Below are positions 1-8,573 of a stretch of 49,425 nucleotides of DNA, piece by piece (positions within the stretch are counted from its first letter, which is position 1; each line of letters begins with the position of its first letter). This stretch comes from Dethiobacter alkaliphilus AHT 1. GTDB lineage: Bacteria; Bacillota; Dethiobacteria; Dethiobacterales; Dethiobacteraceae. The notes under the pieces are model-generated. The model did no database searches. It was given only the letters and a program-made list of their open reading frames with translations, and was not told where the DNA came from. Location: assembly GCF_000174415.1 (NCBI RefSeq), contig NZ_ACJM01000018.1:1-49425 (forward strand), read 5' to 3'. A program made the translations under genes and the position numbers.

Positions 1-1608
1 GTGCGGAATACCAGAGAGTTTTCTATTATCCCTGCTATAACGGTCAATTTACCGGCAAGGGCCGTTAATGCTTTGCAGCGAAGCCCTTTAGTAGATTATG
101 TTGAGCCAAATATTCAGATGTTTGCTTTGGGGGCTAGTGCTGATTCATGGGGTATTGACAGAGTAAGGGCTCCTGAGGTCTGGGACGACGGGATAGAAGG
201 AGGAAATGTAAAAGTTGCAGTCCTGGATACCGGGATTGATGACAGGCACACAGACCTGATTGTCAGGGGCGGATGGAATACTGTTAACAATAATGGCAAT
301 TATGACGACAGAAACGGACATGGTACCCATGTCGCAGGTACAATAGCAGCTTTAAATACTGTAAAGACAGTAGGCGTAGCTCCGGCTGCCGAACTTTATG
401 CTGTGAAAGTTTTAAATAACAGCGGATTTGGTACAGCTGACAGTATTGCGGCCGGGATTGAGTGGGCTGTACAGAATAATATGGACATTATCAATATGAG
501 CTTGGGTTCATCTGGCCTCTCTCAAGCAGTAGCTGATGCATGTAAGATTGCTTATGAAGAGGGTATGCTACTTGTTGCTGCTGCGGGAAACAGTGGCAAT
601 GCTGATGGTATAGGGGAAAATGTAGCTTATCCTGCAGCTTTGGAATGGGTAATTGCTGTAGCTGCCACAGACGAAAGTGACAATCGCGCCAGGTTTTCCA
701 GCACCGGCCAAGAGGTTGAGCTTTCCGCACCAGGTGTTGCAATTTACAGTACCTATCTGAGAGATGGTTATACAACATACAATGGTACATCAATGGCATC
801 ACCCCATGTAGCCGGCGTAGCAGCTCTGGTCTGGGCGCAAGATACCAATTTGAGTAATGCAGATCTTCGCGCACTGCTGCAAAATTCGTCCGAGGGCCTG
901 GGCTACCCTAACCATTATGGATACGGCATGGTGAATGCTGTTGCAGCTGTTGCAGCTGTTGCCGAAAGTGAGCCGCCCGAGCCTGCAGTAAACGTCACTG
1001 TCGAAACCCATAAGGATTTTTATGCTGAAGGCGAAGAAGCGACTATCACTGTTACTGTAACCGATGAGAACGGTGCAGCGATAAGCGGTTTGGACAGCGA
1101 TGCTTTTACAACTGATATAAACGGCTATGATGTTTCCCCCGAAGATAACCAATATATAGAACTTGAGGCAGACGGTGTTTATATCGGTAGCCTCCAGCTA
1201 CCTGAAAATGATGACGTCGAATACATAGTAACCGTCACCGTCACCGATGAAAGAGAGCTTACGGGCAGCGGTTCCGTCACCTTCACTCATGGCCCGCAGC
1301 CTGCTGAACCTACTACTGTTTCAGTAACGGAAATCAACTACAGAGCACGTGGTCGTCACCTTGATGTGACACTGCGGCTAGTGGATGATTTCGGTAATCC
1401 GGTGGATGGAGCTACTGTTTATATTCAGCTTTATCTCAATGGTTCGGAGTACCTTGATGAGAGGACCGGAACAACCGGTAGCAACGGGACAGTTACCTTT
1501 GCATATAACCAAGCCCCATCCGGAACCTATACTACAAATGTTACAGATGTGACGGCGGACGGCGTGGACTGGGACAGAGATACACCGGATAATAGTTATA
1601 CAAAATAA
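1..1608 (+). CDS. Subtilisin-like serine protease (S8), 5'-truncated by window edge
   Basis: Secreted or surface S8 protease. The triad is readable: Asp76 in VLDTGID, His107 in NGHGTHVAG, Ser264 in NGTSMASPHV, with the oxyanion Asn197 in AAAGNSG. Residues 1-43 look like the end of an I9-type propeptide (the VDYVEPN stretch), so the true start and signal peptide probably lie upstream; the GTG at base 1 is only the first available start. After the catalytic domain (about 45-320) come roughly 200 residues of beta-rich, Thr/Val-rich sequence that look like two Ig-like modules (about 328-430 and 437-530), probably for wall or substrate contact. No LPXTG motif or transmembrane anchor is visible at the C-terminus. 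Family assignment is secure; substrate unknown. Confidence 0.93.
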   Translation: MRNTREFSIIPAITVNLPARAVNALQRSPLVDYVEPNIQMFALGASADSWGIDRVRAPEVWDDGIEGGNVKVAVLDTGIDDRHTDLIVRGGWNTVNNNGNYDDRNGHGTHVAGTIAALNTVKTVGVAPAAELYAVKVLNNSGFGTADSIAAGIEWAVQNNMDIINMSLGSSGLSQAVADACKIAYEEGMLLVAAAGNSGNADGIGENVAYPAALEWVIAVAATDESDNRARFSSTGQEVELSAPGVAIYSTYLRDGYTTYNGTSMASPHVAGVAALVWAQDTNLSNADLRALLQNSSEGLGYPNHYGYGMVNAVAAVAAVAESEPPEPAVNVTVETHKDFYAEGEEATITVTVTDENGAAISGLDSDAFTTDINGYDVSPEDNQYIELEADGVYIGSLQLPENDDVEYIVTVTVTDERELTGSGSVTFTHGPQPAEPTTVSVTEINYRARGRHLDVTLRLVDDFGNPVDGATVYIQLYLNGSEYLDERTGTTGSNGTVTFAYNQAPSGTYTTNVTDVTADGVDWDRDTPDNSYTK

Positions 1609-1614
1609 CAAGTT

Positions 1615-1647
1615 AAATGAGAGGCTCCTTTTGCGGGCCTCTCATTT
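1615..1647. terminator. Bidirectional terminator between convergent genes
   Basis: An 11-bp inverted repeat (AAATGAGAGGC / GCCTCTCATTT) lies between the protease and the minus-strand glycosyltransferase. The TGA stop of the latter (1642-1644) is inside the 3' arm. The A/T runs at both ends suit termination in both directions. Confidence 0.8.
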
Positions 1648-2637
1648 GATTTCATTGTTATGCACTACATTTTTATATACATCAATCATGCGTCTTGTCA
1701 GCTTGGTGTTACAGAACTGCTTTTCCGCCAGTTTGCGGCCTTGTTGTTGCAGTTGGCGTAAATAGATCTGGTTTTGGGTCAGTTTGGCCAGATCATAGAA
1801 AATATTTTTATAGCAGGCATCGGCACCTGACAATCCACTTACATCTGGAAGCTTCTGTGCTGCTTTTTCCGGTTGGAGGAGCCCTTGGAACGTCCGGCCC
1901 AAGATAAGCACAGCGTTGCCGGTGGCCAGCCCTTCAATGGCCACGCGCCCTGTGCCCACCACGATATCTGAGGATGCAAGCAGATCTGCCGTATCATCGG
2001 GCCACCCCAAAAATCTGGCTGTGCTGCTTTTGGGTTTTTTATTTGCTGCCACAAAGAACTCCACTCCTTCCAGCAGGTCGACGGCTTTGCAAAAGTGATC
2101 GTATGCTTTTTGTTTTGCCGGTTCAACCTGGAAGAAGAGAACGATTTTAACCGGATCGTTTTTTTCACCGGGTCTCAATTCCTGCAAATCCACAGCGTGA
2201 GGAAGAATAATGGTTTTAGCTGAAAACTTCTTTAACTTATTGGCTATTTTGGCGGAAGTGCAAAATATTATCGCAGCTTCCTGCAGGTAGTGATATTCCT
2301 GTCTGTTTGCCGACTCGTAGCAGGTGATGGTAAAAGGGATTTGCAGTTTATTTGCAAGATTACAGGCCAGAGAATATGTGGGTGAGCAATGAGCATGAAT
2401 GAGGGTAGGCGAAAATTCTTTGGCGTATTCTTTAAGGGTGGTAACATCCCCGGATCTGATTATTCTGGCATCCAAGTTGTCAAGGTCATGTTTATAGCGT
2501 GACAGCGTCTGATAGGTGGGATTGCCGTCCATAATTAACTGTGCATTTATTCCCAGATTTCTTTGCTCCCGAATTAGGGAAAACACCTGCTTTGTCTGAC
2601 CGGAAGATAAAAAACGGTTTAAATGGAGAACATTCAC
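1642..2637 (-). CDS. Glycosyltransferase, family-4-like (GT-B fold)
   Basis: A 331-residue cytoplasmic protein that starts at GTG 2637, seven bases after AGGGGTG. The N-terminus (MNVLHLNRFLSSGQTKQVFSL) is the usual GT4 opening in which a nucleotide-sugar transferase scans for a donor. HAHCSPTYSLACNLA (about 110-125) resembles the HxHs... motif of GT4 N-domains, and the C-domain has SSDIVVGTGRVAIEGLATGNAVL, matching the acidic E-containing donor-binding segment. The acceptor cannot be told. It is divergent from a second glycosyltransferase at 2844, so both may act in cell-envelope glycolipid or polysaccharide synthesis (inference). Slightly shorter than typical GT4 enzymes (350-400). Confidence 0.8.
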   Translation of the reverse strand: MNVLHLNRFLSSGQTKQVFSLIREQRNLGINAQLIMDGNPTYQTLSRYKHDLDNLDARIIRSGDVTTLKEYAKEFSPTLIHAHCSPTYSLACNLANKLQIPFTITCYESANRQEYHYLQEAAIIFCTSAKIANKLKKFSAKTIILPHAVDLQELRPGEKNDPVKIVLFFQVEPAKQKAYDHFCKAVDLLEGVEFFVAANKKPKSSTARFLGWPDDTADLLASSDIVVGTGRVAIEGLATGNAVLILGRTFQGLLQPEKAAQKLPDVSGLSGADACYKNIFYDLAKLTQNQIYLRQLQQQGRKLAEKQFCNTKLTRRMIDVYKNVVHNNEIK

Positions 2638-2843
2638 GATTTCACCCCTTTCTGCCTTAGTTTATGAAGTATTAAGGTGAGGGGTGATATAGAACCAAGT
2701 TCTGCGGGTACCCTTATTTAGCGGAAAAAGAGGGGGAATTATGCAGTGTGTCGAACGTATTATTACATTGAGTTGGAAATAATGATGTTATAGACTGCAA
2801 ATACAGCTTTTTTAACAACTATAAACTTTTAGGAGGTCTTCCA

Positions 2844-3998
2844 GTGAAAATCGGCATGTTTACCGATAGTTACAGGCCGTATACCAGTGGTGTGGTTCGC
2901 TCCATAGAAACCACCGCCGGTAAACTGACTGAGCTGGGCCATGAAGTATACATTTTTGCTCCCAAGTATCCGGATTATGAAAAAGAGGCCGGTGTTTTTC
3001 GCTTTGCTTCGGTTCCAACACCTACATATCCCGATTTTGCCATTGCGTTGCCCTTTTCCCTTTACCTGAGATCAACCATTAAGCGCTTGAATTTGGATGT
3101 GATTCATGTCCATTCACCTTTTTCCATGGGGCTGTTGGGGGCACGCACAGCCAAGCGGTATGATTTGCCGTTGGTTTTTACCTATCATACGATGTATGAC
3201 CAGTATGTTCATTACCTGCCTTTTGCACAGGATATTTCCCGTAAAGTGGTGCTGAAGTTGTCCAGTAACTTCTGTAACCGTTGTGATCTGGTGATTACGC
3301 CCACTGAAGTGATTCGCAAAATTGTGGCCCCCAATGTCCAAACCCGGGTAGAGGCGGTTCCCACAGGAATTGAAGTGGACGAGTTTGATGGCGCCGACCG
3401 TACCTGGCTTCGGCGGGAATATAATATCAGTCCTGATGAAAAAATCCTACTGCATTTGGGCAGGCTGGGCAAAGAAAAAAATGTGGGTTTCTTACTTCAG
3501 GCTTATAACAAGATCCGCAAGAATCATCCTCACACCAGGCTGGTTATTGTGGGAGACGGTCCTGAGCGGGAAGGGTTAATTGAAGAAGCCAAAAGTATGG
3601 ATTTTGGTGAAAAGGTTTTGTTTACCGGGCCGCTTTCGCGCGAGCATGTGGTGGACAGCTATGCCGGTGCTGATTTATTTATTTTCGCATCCACCACTGA
3701 AACACAGGGCCTGGTTTTGGGTGAAGCCAAAGCTGCGGGAGTGCCCAGTGTGGCGGTAAAAGCGCTGGGTGCATCGGAAATGGTTAAAGATGGCGTAGAC
3801 GGTTATTTAACGCCCCTTGATATGGATAAATTTACTGAACGCATTGAGCAGCTTTTGGAAAACGATGAACTCCGCCAGGCTATGGCAGAGCGGGCCCTAA
3901 TAGAAGCGGAGCACATTTCCTCCACTGCCATGGCTAAAAAGCTCTTGGGAGTGTACATGGAGACCATTGATGACAAGAAACGGCTCTCTGCAGTATGA
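2844..3998 (+). CDS. Glycosyltransferase family 4, MgtA/diacylglycerol-glucosyltransferase type
   Basis: A 384-residue GT-B enzyme. It starts at GTG 2844 behind a strong AGGAGGTC site. The N-terminus MKIGMFTDSYRPYTSGVVRS, the HVHSPFSMG segment (89-97), FTYHTMYDQYVHYLP (112-126) and the EX7E donor motif (E286 and E294 in TTETQGLVLGEAKAAG) are characteristic of the group that transfers glucose or mannose to diacylglycerol or phosphatidylinositol. The likely role is membrane glycolipid synthesis at the inner leaflet. Single gene between a divergent glycosyltransferase and a strong terminator. The family is certain; the lipid acceptor is inferred from overall similarity. Confidence 0.88.
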   Translation: MKIGMFTDSYRPYTSGVVRSIETTAGKLTELGHEVYIFAPKYPDYEKEAGVFRFASVPTPTYPDFAIALPFSLYLRSTIKRLNLDVIHVHSPFSMGLLGARTAKRYDLPLVFTYHTMYDQYVHYLPFAQDISRKVVLKLSSNFCNRCDLVITPTEVIRKIVAPNVQTRVEAVPTGIEVDEFDGADRTWLRREYNISPDEKILLHLGRLGKEKNVGFLLQAYNKIRKNHPHTRLVIVGDGPEREGLIEEAKSMDFGEKVLFTGPLSREHVVDSYAGADLFIFASTTETQGLVLGEAKAAGVPSVAVKALGASEMVKDGVDGYLTPLDMDKFTERIEQLLENDELRQAMAERALIEAEHISSTAMAKKLLGVYMETIDDKKRLSAV

Positions 3999-4003
3999 AA
4001 TGA

Positions 4004-4029
4004 AAAAATGCCCCTCACGGGGCATTTTT
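4004..4029. terminator. Bidirectional intrinsic terminator
   Basis: A perfect 11-bp stem (AAAAATGCCCC / GGGGCATTTTT) around a TCAC loop. It serves the glycosyltransferase on the plus strand and the small cysteine protein on the minus strand, whose stop codon begins at 4028-4030. Confidence 0.9.
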
Positions 4030-4171
4030 ACTTCTGTTTGTTGTTGTCTTCATTAACTTTTGGTTTGGCATCAGGCTGATTTACAGTGCAGCAATCAGGG
4101 GCGTCACCTTTAAATTCCTTTTCATTGGATTTAGCCAGCCTCTCCAAAAAACGGCGAAATGCAGCAAACAT
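4028..4171 (-). CDS. Small CC-motif putative metal-binding protein (LDCC-type), 47 aa
   Basis: ATG 4171 is preceded by AAGGAGG with a 7-base gap, far better than the upstream in-frame start at 4267, giving a 47-residue protein MFAAFRRFLERLAKSNEKEF... An amphipathic N-terminal helix rich in Arg/Lys is followed by a PDCC motif (residues 26-29) and a polar, Lys/Asn-rich tail. This layout matches the short clostridial proteins annotated as LDCC-motif putative metal-binding proteins, with Leu replaced by Pro. Function unknown; the CC pair could bind a metal or form a disulphide. Divergent from the DUF362/ferredoxin gene at 4260. Confidence 0.6.
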   Translation of the reverse strand: MFAAFRRFLERLAKSNEKEFKGDAPDCCTVNQPDAKPKVNEDNNKQK

Positions 4172-4259
4172 AATAATCCTCCTTGCCTTACCCCCTGGGG
4201 AGGGGTCTTTAGCTATAGTATAACATACTAATTCTACTGTTTCAATAGGAGATGAGTAA

Positions 4260-5372
4260 ATGGACAACCGGGTATTTGTTTTTCAGTTGGATGATTATGA
4301 GCCGGCCGCACTGTACGAGGCTATGGGGACATTATGGCGACATTTGCAGTTGGAGGAGGAGTTTAGTGACAAGAAGGTGTTGGTAAAACCCAACCTGTTA
4401 GTGGGAGCACCTCCCCAAAATGCTGTTTGCACACATCCGGAAGTGGTGCGTTCCGTCCTGCAGAATTTATCCGCTAAACAGGTGCAGGTAGGAGACAGCC
4501 CCGGGTTTGGCAGTACGGGCAGTGTGGCCAGAACCGCAGGTATTCATCAGGTCTGCAGTGAAGAGAACGTAGAGCTTACAGACTTTTGCGACCCTCAGCG
4601 TATCCAGGCTCCCCAAACAGCAAAAACTAACAGTGTTCCTCTGTCCTCCGCTGTTGTGGGCTCAGATGAGGTAATAAATATTGCCAAGCTTAAAACTCAC
4701 GGCCTGACCCGTTACACCGGGGCTGTGAAAAATCTTTTTGGCTGTCTTCCCGGAAAATTAAAGGGCCAGATGCATCTGCGCATGGAAGAAATTGATAGAT
4801 TCTCAGATTATTTGCTGGATGTCTATCTTGCGGTGAACCCGGCGGTGTCCATAGTGGACGGAATTTTGGCCATGGAGGGAAGCGGACCGCGCACAGGTGA
4901 CCCCAGAAAAGCTGGGGTTTTGCTGGCCGGAAAAGATGCGGTGGCCGTGGATACGGTGGCATGCCACATTATCGGCCTTGATCCGGCAACGGTACCTACT
5001 CTGCAGGCGGCGCGCCGCCGCGGCATCGGCTGTAGTATGCTGGAACAAATCGAAGTTATCGGTGCCTCCTTAGATGATGTCCGTATCTCGGATTTTAAAA
5101 CAGTCAGCGGCTCTCATTCGGCACTGAAAAATTTATCCCCTTTTTTAAAACGCCTGTTGCGTAATCAACTGACGGCACACCCCAAAGTCAAAGTTGACAG
5201 TTGCATTAGCTGTAAAATATGCCAACATGCCTGCCCTGCCGGTGCCATCACCATGGAGGAAGCGGCTCAGATTGAGGAAGGTGCCTGCATTCGCTGTTAC
5301 TGCTGCCAGGAAATGTGCCCCGAAGGTGCCATTGAGCTGAAATACAGAGGACTGGGACGCCTGTTGCGGTAA
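4260..5372 (+). CDS. DUF362 protein with C-terminal 2x[4Fe-4S] ferredoxin domain
   Basis: A 370-residue cytoplasmic iron-sulphur protein. Residues about 35-275 form the DUF362 domain (VLVKPNLLV at 40-48, VGDSPGFGSTG at 77-87, NIAKLKTHGLTRYTGAVKN at 140-158, VDGILAMEGSGPRTGDP at 199-215). The tail carries two CxxCxxCxxxCP clusters: Cys315/318/321/325 and Cys343/346/349/353. DUF362-ferredoxin fusions are widespread in anaerobes; biochemical role unknown, presumably electron transfer to or from a bound substrate. ATG 4260 follows AGGAGATGAG. The preceding 60 bases hold TATAGTATAAC-like -10 sequences, consistent with its own promoter. The stop codon touches an inverted copy of a dispersed repeat. 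Confidence 0.88.
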   Translation: MDNRVFVFQLDDYEPAALYEAMGTLWRHLQLEEEFSDKKVLVKPNLLVGAPPQNAVCTHPEVVRSVLQNLSAKQVQVGDSPGFGSTGSVARTAGIHQVCSEENVELTDFCDPQRIQAPQTAKTNSVPLSSAVVGSDEVINIAKLKTHGLTRYTGAVKNLFGCLPGKLKGQMHLRMEEIDRFSDYLLDVYLAVNPAVSIVDGILAMEGSGPRTGDPRKAGVLLAGKDAVAVDTVACHIIGLDPATVPTLQAARRRGIGCSMLEQIEVIGASLDDVRISDFKTVSGSHSALKNLSPFLKRLLRNQLTAHPKVKVDSCISCKICQHACPAGAITMEEAAQIEEGACIRCYCCQEMCPEGAIELKYRGLGRLLR

Positions 5373-5440
5373 GAAAGCGCGCGCATTTGAATGATGGTTA
5401 CTTTAGCAGCTTCGCAAACTGCAAGCTTTATAATTTCCGG
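5371..5440 (-). repeat. Dispersed structured repeat, copy C (inverted)
   Basis: Read on the minus strand this stretch begins GGAAATTATAAAGCTTGCAG, continues with a small hairpin TTTGCGAAGCTGC, and ends GCGCGCGCTTTCTTAC. The same ordered blocks occur upstream of dusB (42881-42972) and greA (46860-46949). This copy is shorter because the sequence between the two GCGCGC arms is collapsed. It abuts the stop codon of the DUF362 gene, so here it is not a leader of any gene. Confidence 0.6.
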
Positions 5441-5444
5441 TATA

Positions 5445-5467
5445 AAAAAAGCCCCAGGGGGCTTTTT
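5445..5467. terminator. Bidirectional intrinsic terminator
   Basis: AAAAAAGCCC and GGGCTTTTT flank a CAGG tetraloop. It lies between the convergent DUF362 gene and the small minus-strand gene ending at 5478. Confidence 0.85.
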
Positions 5468-5477
5468 GGTATTAACC

Positions 5478-5654
5478 CTAGAGCTGATCGAGAAGGTCCT
5501 TTATTTTGGCGGCGGTATGCCCGCTGCTTTCTGCAAACTCATAAAAAGCCTGCTTCACTTTTTCATCATCGGTTGTTTGTGCAAAGCGCTGATAATCCCG
5601 AACCTGTTCCTGTTCATTAAGCATTGCTTTTTGCAAAAAGGCTTTGATTTCCAT
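5478..5654 (-). CDS. Small helical ferritin/rubrerythrin-like protein, 58 aa
   Basis: ATG 5654 is preceded by GGGAGGTG (6-base gap) and the frame runs 58 codons to TAG at 5478-5480. The protein starts MEIKAFLQKAMLNEQEQVRD and continues with two amphipathic helices rich in Glu, Gln and Lys; EQEQVRDYQRFAQ and FYEFAESSGHTAAKIKDLL resemble one helical hairpin of ferritin-like or rubrerythrin proteins (the E...E...H pattern). Too short for a full di-iron four-helix bundle, so it might dimerise or be a non-metal relative. Function unknown. Confidence 0.6.
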   Translation of the reverse strand: MEIKAFLQKAMLNEQEQVRDYQRFAQTTDDEKVKQAFYEFAESSGHTAAKIKDLLDQL

Positions 5655-5840
5655 GCCTTCACCTCCCGTAATAATAATGTTTCCCTGCCTTTAATAAATA
5701 TGTATAATGTAAATAAGTAAGTTTTTTCTCTCCTCCGTCTGTTCTTCGCCTTCAAAGACCCGGATGTTCAGAAATTGTTTTATTTTTGTTTATAAGCACT
5801 TTTTATAATGAAAGTAATAGAAGAGAAAGTAGGTGACAAG

Positions 5841-6242
5841 ATGAAAAAATTGTATCGTTCCCGGGATAATCAAATGCTTGGCGGAGTCTGCATGGGCCTG
5901 GCTCGCTATTTTGACGTGGATGTGACTTTAGTGCGGTTAATCTGGGTGGTTTTTGGCCTTATGGGTGGTTCCGGCGTCCCCGCCTACATTATTGCCTGGA
6001 TTGTTATCCCCGAGGAGCCGGCAGGTGCAGATGAGGTGATTGATGTTTCAGATAAATCTTCTTCCACCGGAGTTTCAGCAGACAACAAAACCATCGGCCT
6101 GATAATTGTGGTTATTGGAGCATATTTATTAATGCGCAACTTCTTTGACGTGCAGATCTTCCGTTATTTTTTCTGGCCCGCCGCTTTGATTGCGCTGGGA
6201 TTGTTCATCATGTTTGGTGGACTAAGGGGTGATAAGAGATGA
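5841..6242 (+). CDS. PspC-domain membrane protein
   Basis: A 133-residue protein that starts at ATG 5841 (MKKLYRSRDNQMLGGVCMGL) behind AGGTG; an in-frame ATG at 5808 would add 11 atypical residues and has no site. The PspC signature is complete: RDNQMLGGVCMGLARYF (8-24), then a first hydrophobic segment (VTLVRLIWVVFGLMGGSGVPAYIIAWIVIP, about 28-57). A second membrane region (about 80-125) ends in GLRGDKR. PspC proteins respond to envelope stress. The stop overlaps the start of the next gene (ATGA), so the two are translationally coupled. Confidence 0.9.
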   Translation: MKKLYRSRDNQMLGGVCMGLARYFDVDVTLVRLIWVVFGLMGGSGVPAYIIAWIVIPEEPAGADEVIDVSDKSSSTGVSADNKTIGLIIVVIGAYLLMRNFFDVQIFRYFFWPAALIALGLFIMFGGLRGDKR

Positions 6243-7126
6243 AGGCTGACAGAATTGTCCTGGGACTGGGCCTGGCTGTTCTGGGGTTAGTCTGGTTTTT
6301 AGTGAACTTTGGCGTGATTTCGCCCGTTGCCGCCCGTGAGCTATGGCGTTTTTGGCCGCTGCTTCTGATCCTGTGGGGAGTGTTGCTTATCCTGGGTAAG
6401 GGCAGTGGCTTGGGCGGATGCCTGATTGGTATCCTGGTATTTCTGTTCTTTTTTGGCGGCTTGTTTGGGGTATATCTTCCCGGAATAGAAGGGCCATCCC
6501 CCGGGACCGAAACCACCAATGTTACCATCCCGGCCAGCGACGAAGTTGAAAACGTCACCCTTGACCTACGCCAGGGAGCCGGTGAGGTTTATCTTTCTTC
6601 TCATGCAGGCCCCGATATTCTTCGGGCCAGTCTTACCGGAACCCCCCGTCCGATAATTGAACAGGAAGTCAGTGATGGTACGCTTCAGGTGGAAATTAAG
6701 GATGAAGCCCACTCCTGGACCATTGGCAATAGGACTAACCGGTGGAACTTAGAGCTTGCAGAAGATATTCCCACAGAAATTTCCCTGCGAGCCGGAGCGG
6801 GTCGCTCTGATTTAGATTTGTCCCGTTTGCAGGTACATGACTTGTCTGTTCAGACCGGAGCAGGAGACCTGACTGTCCGACTAGGCCAGGTTGAAAGCCA
6901 GGTGTTGGTGGAAGGTGGCGCAGGCAGCATAACTTTCTACGTACCCGATAACACCGGAGTGCGCCTGCAGACCAGCGGCTTGCTCAATGTGTCGGCAGGC
7001 GAGGTAAATCTGAAACGTTTGGACGGCGGCGATTATGAGAGTGAAAATCTGGATAATAAAGCTGCGGTGGTAGATATAGAAGTAAAAGCCGGTGTGGGTT
7101 CCGTTAACCTGCGCCGGGCACGCTAG
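6239..7126 (+). CDS. LiaI/LiaF-type membrane protein with toast-rack beta domain
   Basis: A 295-residue protein. Residues 1-85 contain three hydrophobic segments (LGLGLAVLGLVWFLVNFGVI, WPLLLILWGVLLILG, LIGILVFLFFFGGLFGVYLP) like the DUF5668/LiaI-type N-domain. The rest is a repetitive beta-helix-like domain with GAGxxxL/V repeats (RQGAGEVYL, RAGAGRSDLDL, QTGAGDLTV, EGGAGSITFYV, KAGVGSVNL), typical of the toast-rack DUF2154 or putative-adhesin family found in LiaF-like stress regulators. Coupled to the PspC gene through a 4-base overlap; together they look like a cell-envelope stress-sensing module (inference). Confidence 0.8.
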   Translation: MKADRIVLGLGLAVLGLVWFLVNFGVISPVAARELWRFWPLLLILWGVLLILGKGSGLGGCLIGILVFLFFFGGLFGVYLPGIEGPSPGTETTNVTIPASDEVENVTLDLRQGAGEVYLSSHAGPDILRASLTGTPRPIIEQEVSDGTLQVEIKDEAHSWTIGNRTNRWNLELAEDIPTEISLRAGAGRSDLDLSRLQVHDLSVQTGAGDLTVRLGQVESQVLVEGGAGSITFYVPDNTGVRLQTSGLLNVSAGEVNLKRLDGGDYESENLDNKAAVVDIEVKAGVGSVNLRRAR

Positions 7127-7149
7127 ATTAAGTCAGGGGAGGGTTTGGC

Positions 7150-7902
7150 TTGACTCAACTGGTAGTAGAAGGTGTTTCTGCCCATTTTGCTGTGAGGGGC
7201 AGCGGTGATAAAACACTGTTTTTGATTCATGGGGCAGGCGGTAACAGCCTGCATTGGATGGAAACAGAGCCCCCGCCCGGTTGGCGCCTGGTGGCGCCGG
7301 ATCTGCCCGGCCATGGAAAATCCGAAGGTTCCGCCATGAAGGACATCACCGACTACGCCCGGTGGGTAGGGGCGGCCATAAAAGAATTTGGTGGCTGCGA
7401 TTTGCTGGCGGGTCATTCCATGGGAGGTGCCATTACCATGACCGTGGCCCTGCAGCAGCCCGAACTGCTGCGCGGCATCATTCTGGTGGGTACTGGAGCC
7501 AAGCTTGGCGTCTCCGATATCATTCTGGATCTTTGCAGAGGTGGTGCTGTGGCCAAAGTAGAAGATTTACTGGCGAAAGTGGCCTACGGCCCGGTTCCCG
7601 GCTGGGAGCAGATCAAAGAATGGTACAGCATCTTTGGCAGTGCCACGCCTCAGGCTTATCTGCGGGATTTTTCAGCCTGTAATCATTTTGATATCCGCAC
7701 AAAATTAAAAGAAATCCGTCTTCCTACTCTGATTGTGTGTGGAAAAGCTGATCGGCTTACCCCGTTTAAGTACTCTGAGTATCTGGCAGAGCATCTTGAA
7801 GATGCCCGTCTGGAAGGAATTCCTGATGCCGGGCACATGGTAATGCTGGAGCAGCCGGAGCACTTTAACAGGATTCTTGCAGATTTTTGTGCACAATATT
7901 AA
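7150..7902 (+). CDS. Alpha/beta-hydrolase
   Basis: A 250-residue hydrolase that starts at TTG 7150 behind AGGGGAGGG. The oxyanion motif HGAGG (27-31), nucleophile elbow GHSMGG with Ser90, acid Asp201 in CGKADRLTP and His229 in DAGHMVMLEQP form a complete triad. The usual cap region lies between about 120 and 185. It resembles general esterase/lyase-type alpha/beta hydrolases (MhpC/BioH-like); substrate unknown. Followed after 20 bases by a cyclase-family gene, so a small two-gene metabolic operon is likely. Confidence 0.88.
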   Translation: MTQLVVEGVSAHFAVRGSGDKTLFLIHGAGGNSLHWMETEPPPGWRLVAPDLPGHGKSEGSAMKDITDYARWVGAAIKEFGGCDLLAGHSMGGAITMTVALQQPELLRGIILVGTGAKLGVSDIILDLCRGGAVAKVEDLLAKVAYGPVPGWEQIKEWYSIFGSATPQAYLRDFSACNHFDIRTKLKEIRLPTLIVCGKADRLTPFKYSEYLAEHLEDARLEGIPDAGHMVMLEQPEHFNRILADFCAQY

Positions 7903-7922
7903 AAGTAAAAACGGAGGCACTG

Positions 7923-8567
7923 GTGCGTACAATAGACTTAAGCCATCTGATTTCTACTAATATGCCGGTATATCCCGGCACCGAACCACCAAAAATGAAA
8001 ACGGCCTGTACCTTGTCTAAAGATTCGTTTGTGGAGAAGGAAATTACTCTCTTTACTCACACCGGCACTCATTTGGATGCTCCGGCCCATATTTTCCCCG
8101 ACGGAAAGACTCTGGACAGCTACCCGGTCTCCGGCTTTTGGGGCAGAGGAGTTGTTCTGGACTTTAACGACTTCAGCCGATCAATTATTACAGAAAATGA
8201 TGTGCTGCCGTATGCGGATTTAATCCGTCAAGCCGATTTTGTGCTGCTGTACACCGGCTGGTCAAAACTCTGGGGCAGCCATACTTACTTTGAAGATTAT
8301 CCGGTTTTGTCCGCCGATGCAGCCCGGTTTCTGGCCGACTTCGGCCTAAAAGGGGTTGGTGTCGATGCAATCTCGGTAGATAAGGTGGAGACGGTGGATT
8401 TTTCTGTTCATAAAACTTTTCTTGCCAAAGACACATTGATTATTGAAAACCTCACTAATCTCGAACTTCTTGTGGGGCGGCAATTTAACTTTTATTGCTT
8501 TCCGCTGAAAATTTCTACGGCGGACGGTTCACCGGTGCGGGCTGTGGCCATACTGGATAAAATATGA
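7923..8567 (+). CDS. Cyclase family protein (kynurenine-formamidase-like metal hydrolase)
   Basis: A 214-residue metallohydrolase. I prefer GTG 7923 (VRTIDLSHLI) because GGAGG at 7913-7917 sits six bases before it; a start at 7887 would lie inside the hydrolase gene. The diagnostic HxGTHxDxPxH motif is present as HTGTHLDAPAH (about residues 45-55), with DLSH near the N-terminus and LLYTGWSKLWG and GVDAISVD further on. Family members hydrolyse N-formylkynurenine or arylformamides or act as polyketide cyclases; with no tryptophan-degradation genes nearby, the substrate is open. Likely co-transcribed with the upstream hydrolase. Confidence 0.88.
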   Translation: MRTIDLSHLISTNMPVYPGTEPPKMKTACTLSKDSFVEKEITLFTHTGTHLDAPAHIFPDGKTLDSYPVSGFWGRGVVLDFNDFSRSIITENDVLPYADLIRQADFVLLYTGWSKLWGSHTYFEDYPVLSADAARFLADFGLKGVGVDAISVDKVETVDFSVHKTFLAKDTLIIENLTNLELLVGRQFNFYCFPLKISTADGSPVRAVAILDKI

Positions 8568-8573
8568 ATAATG

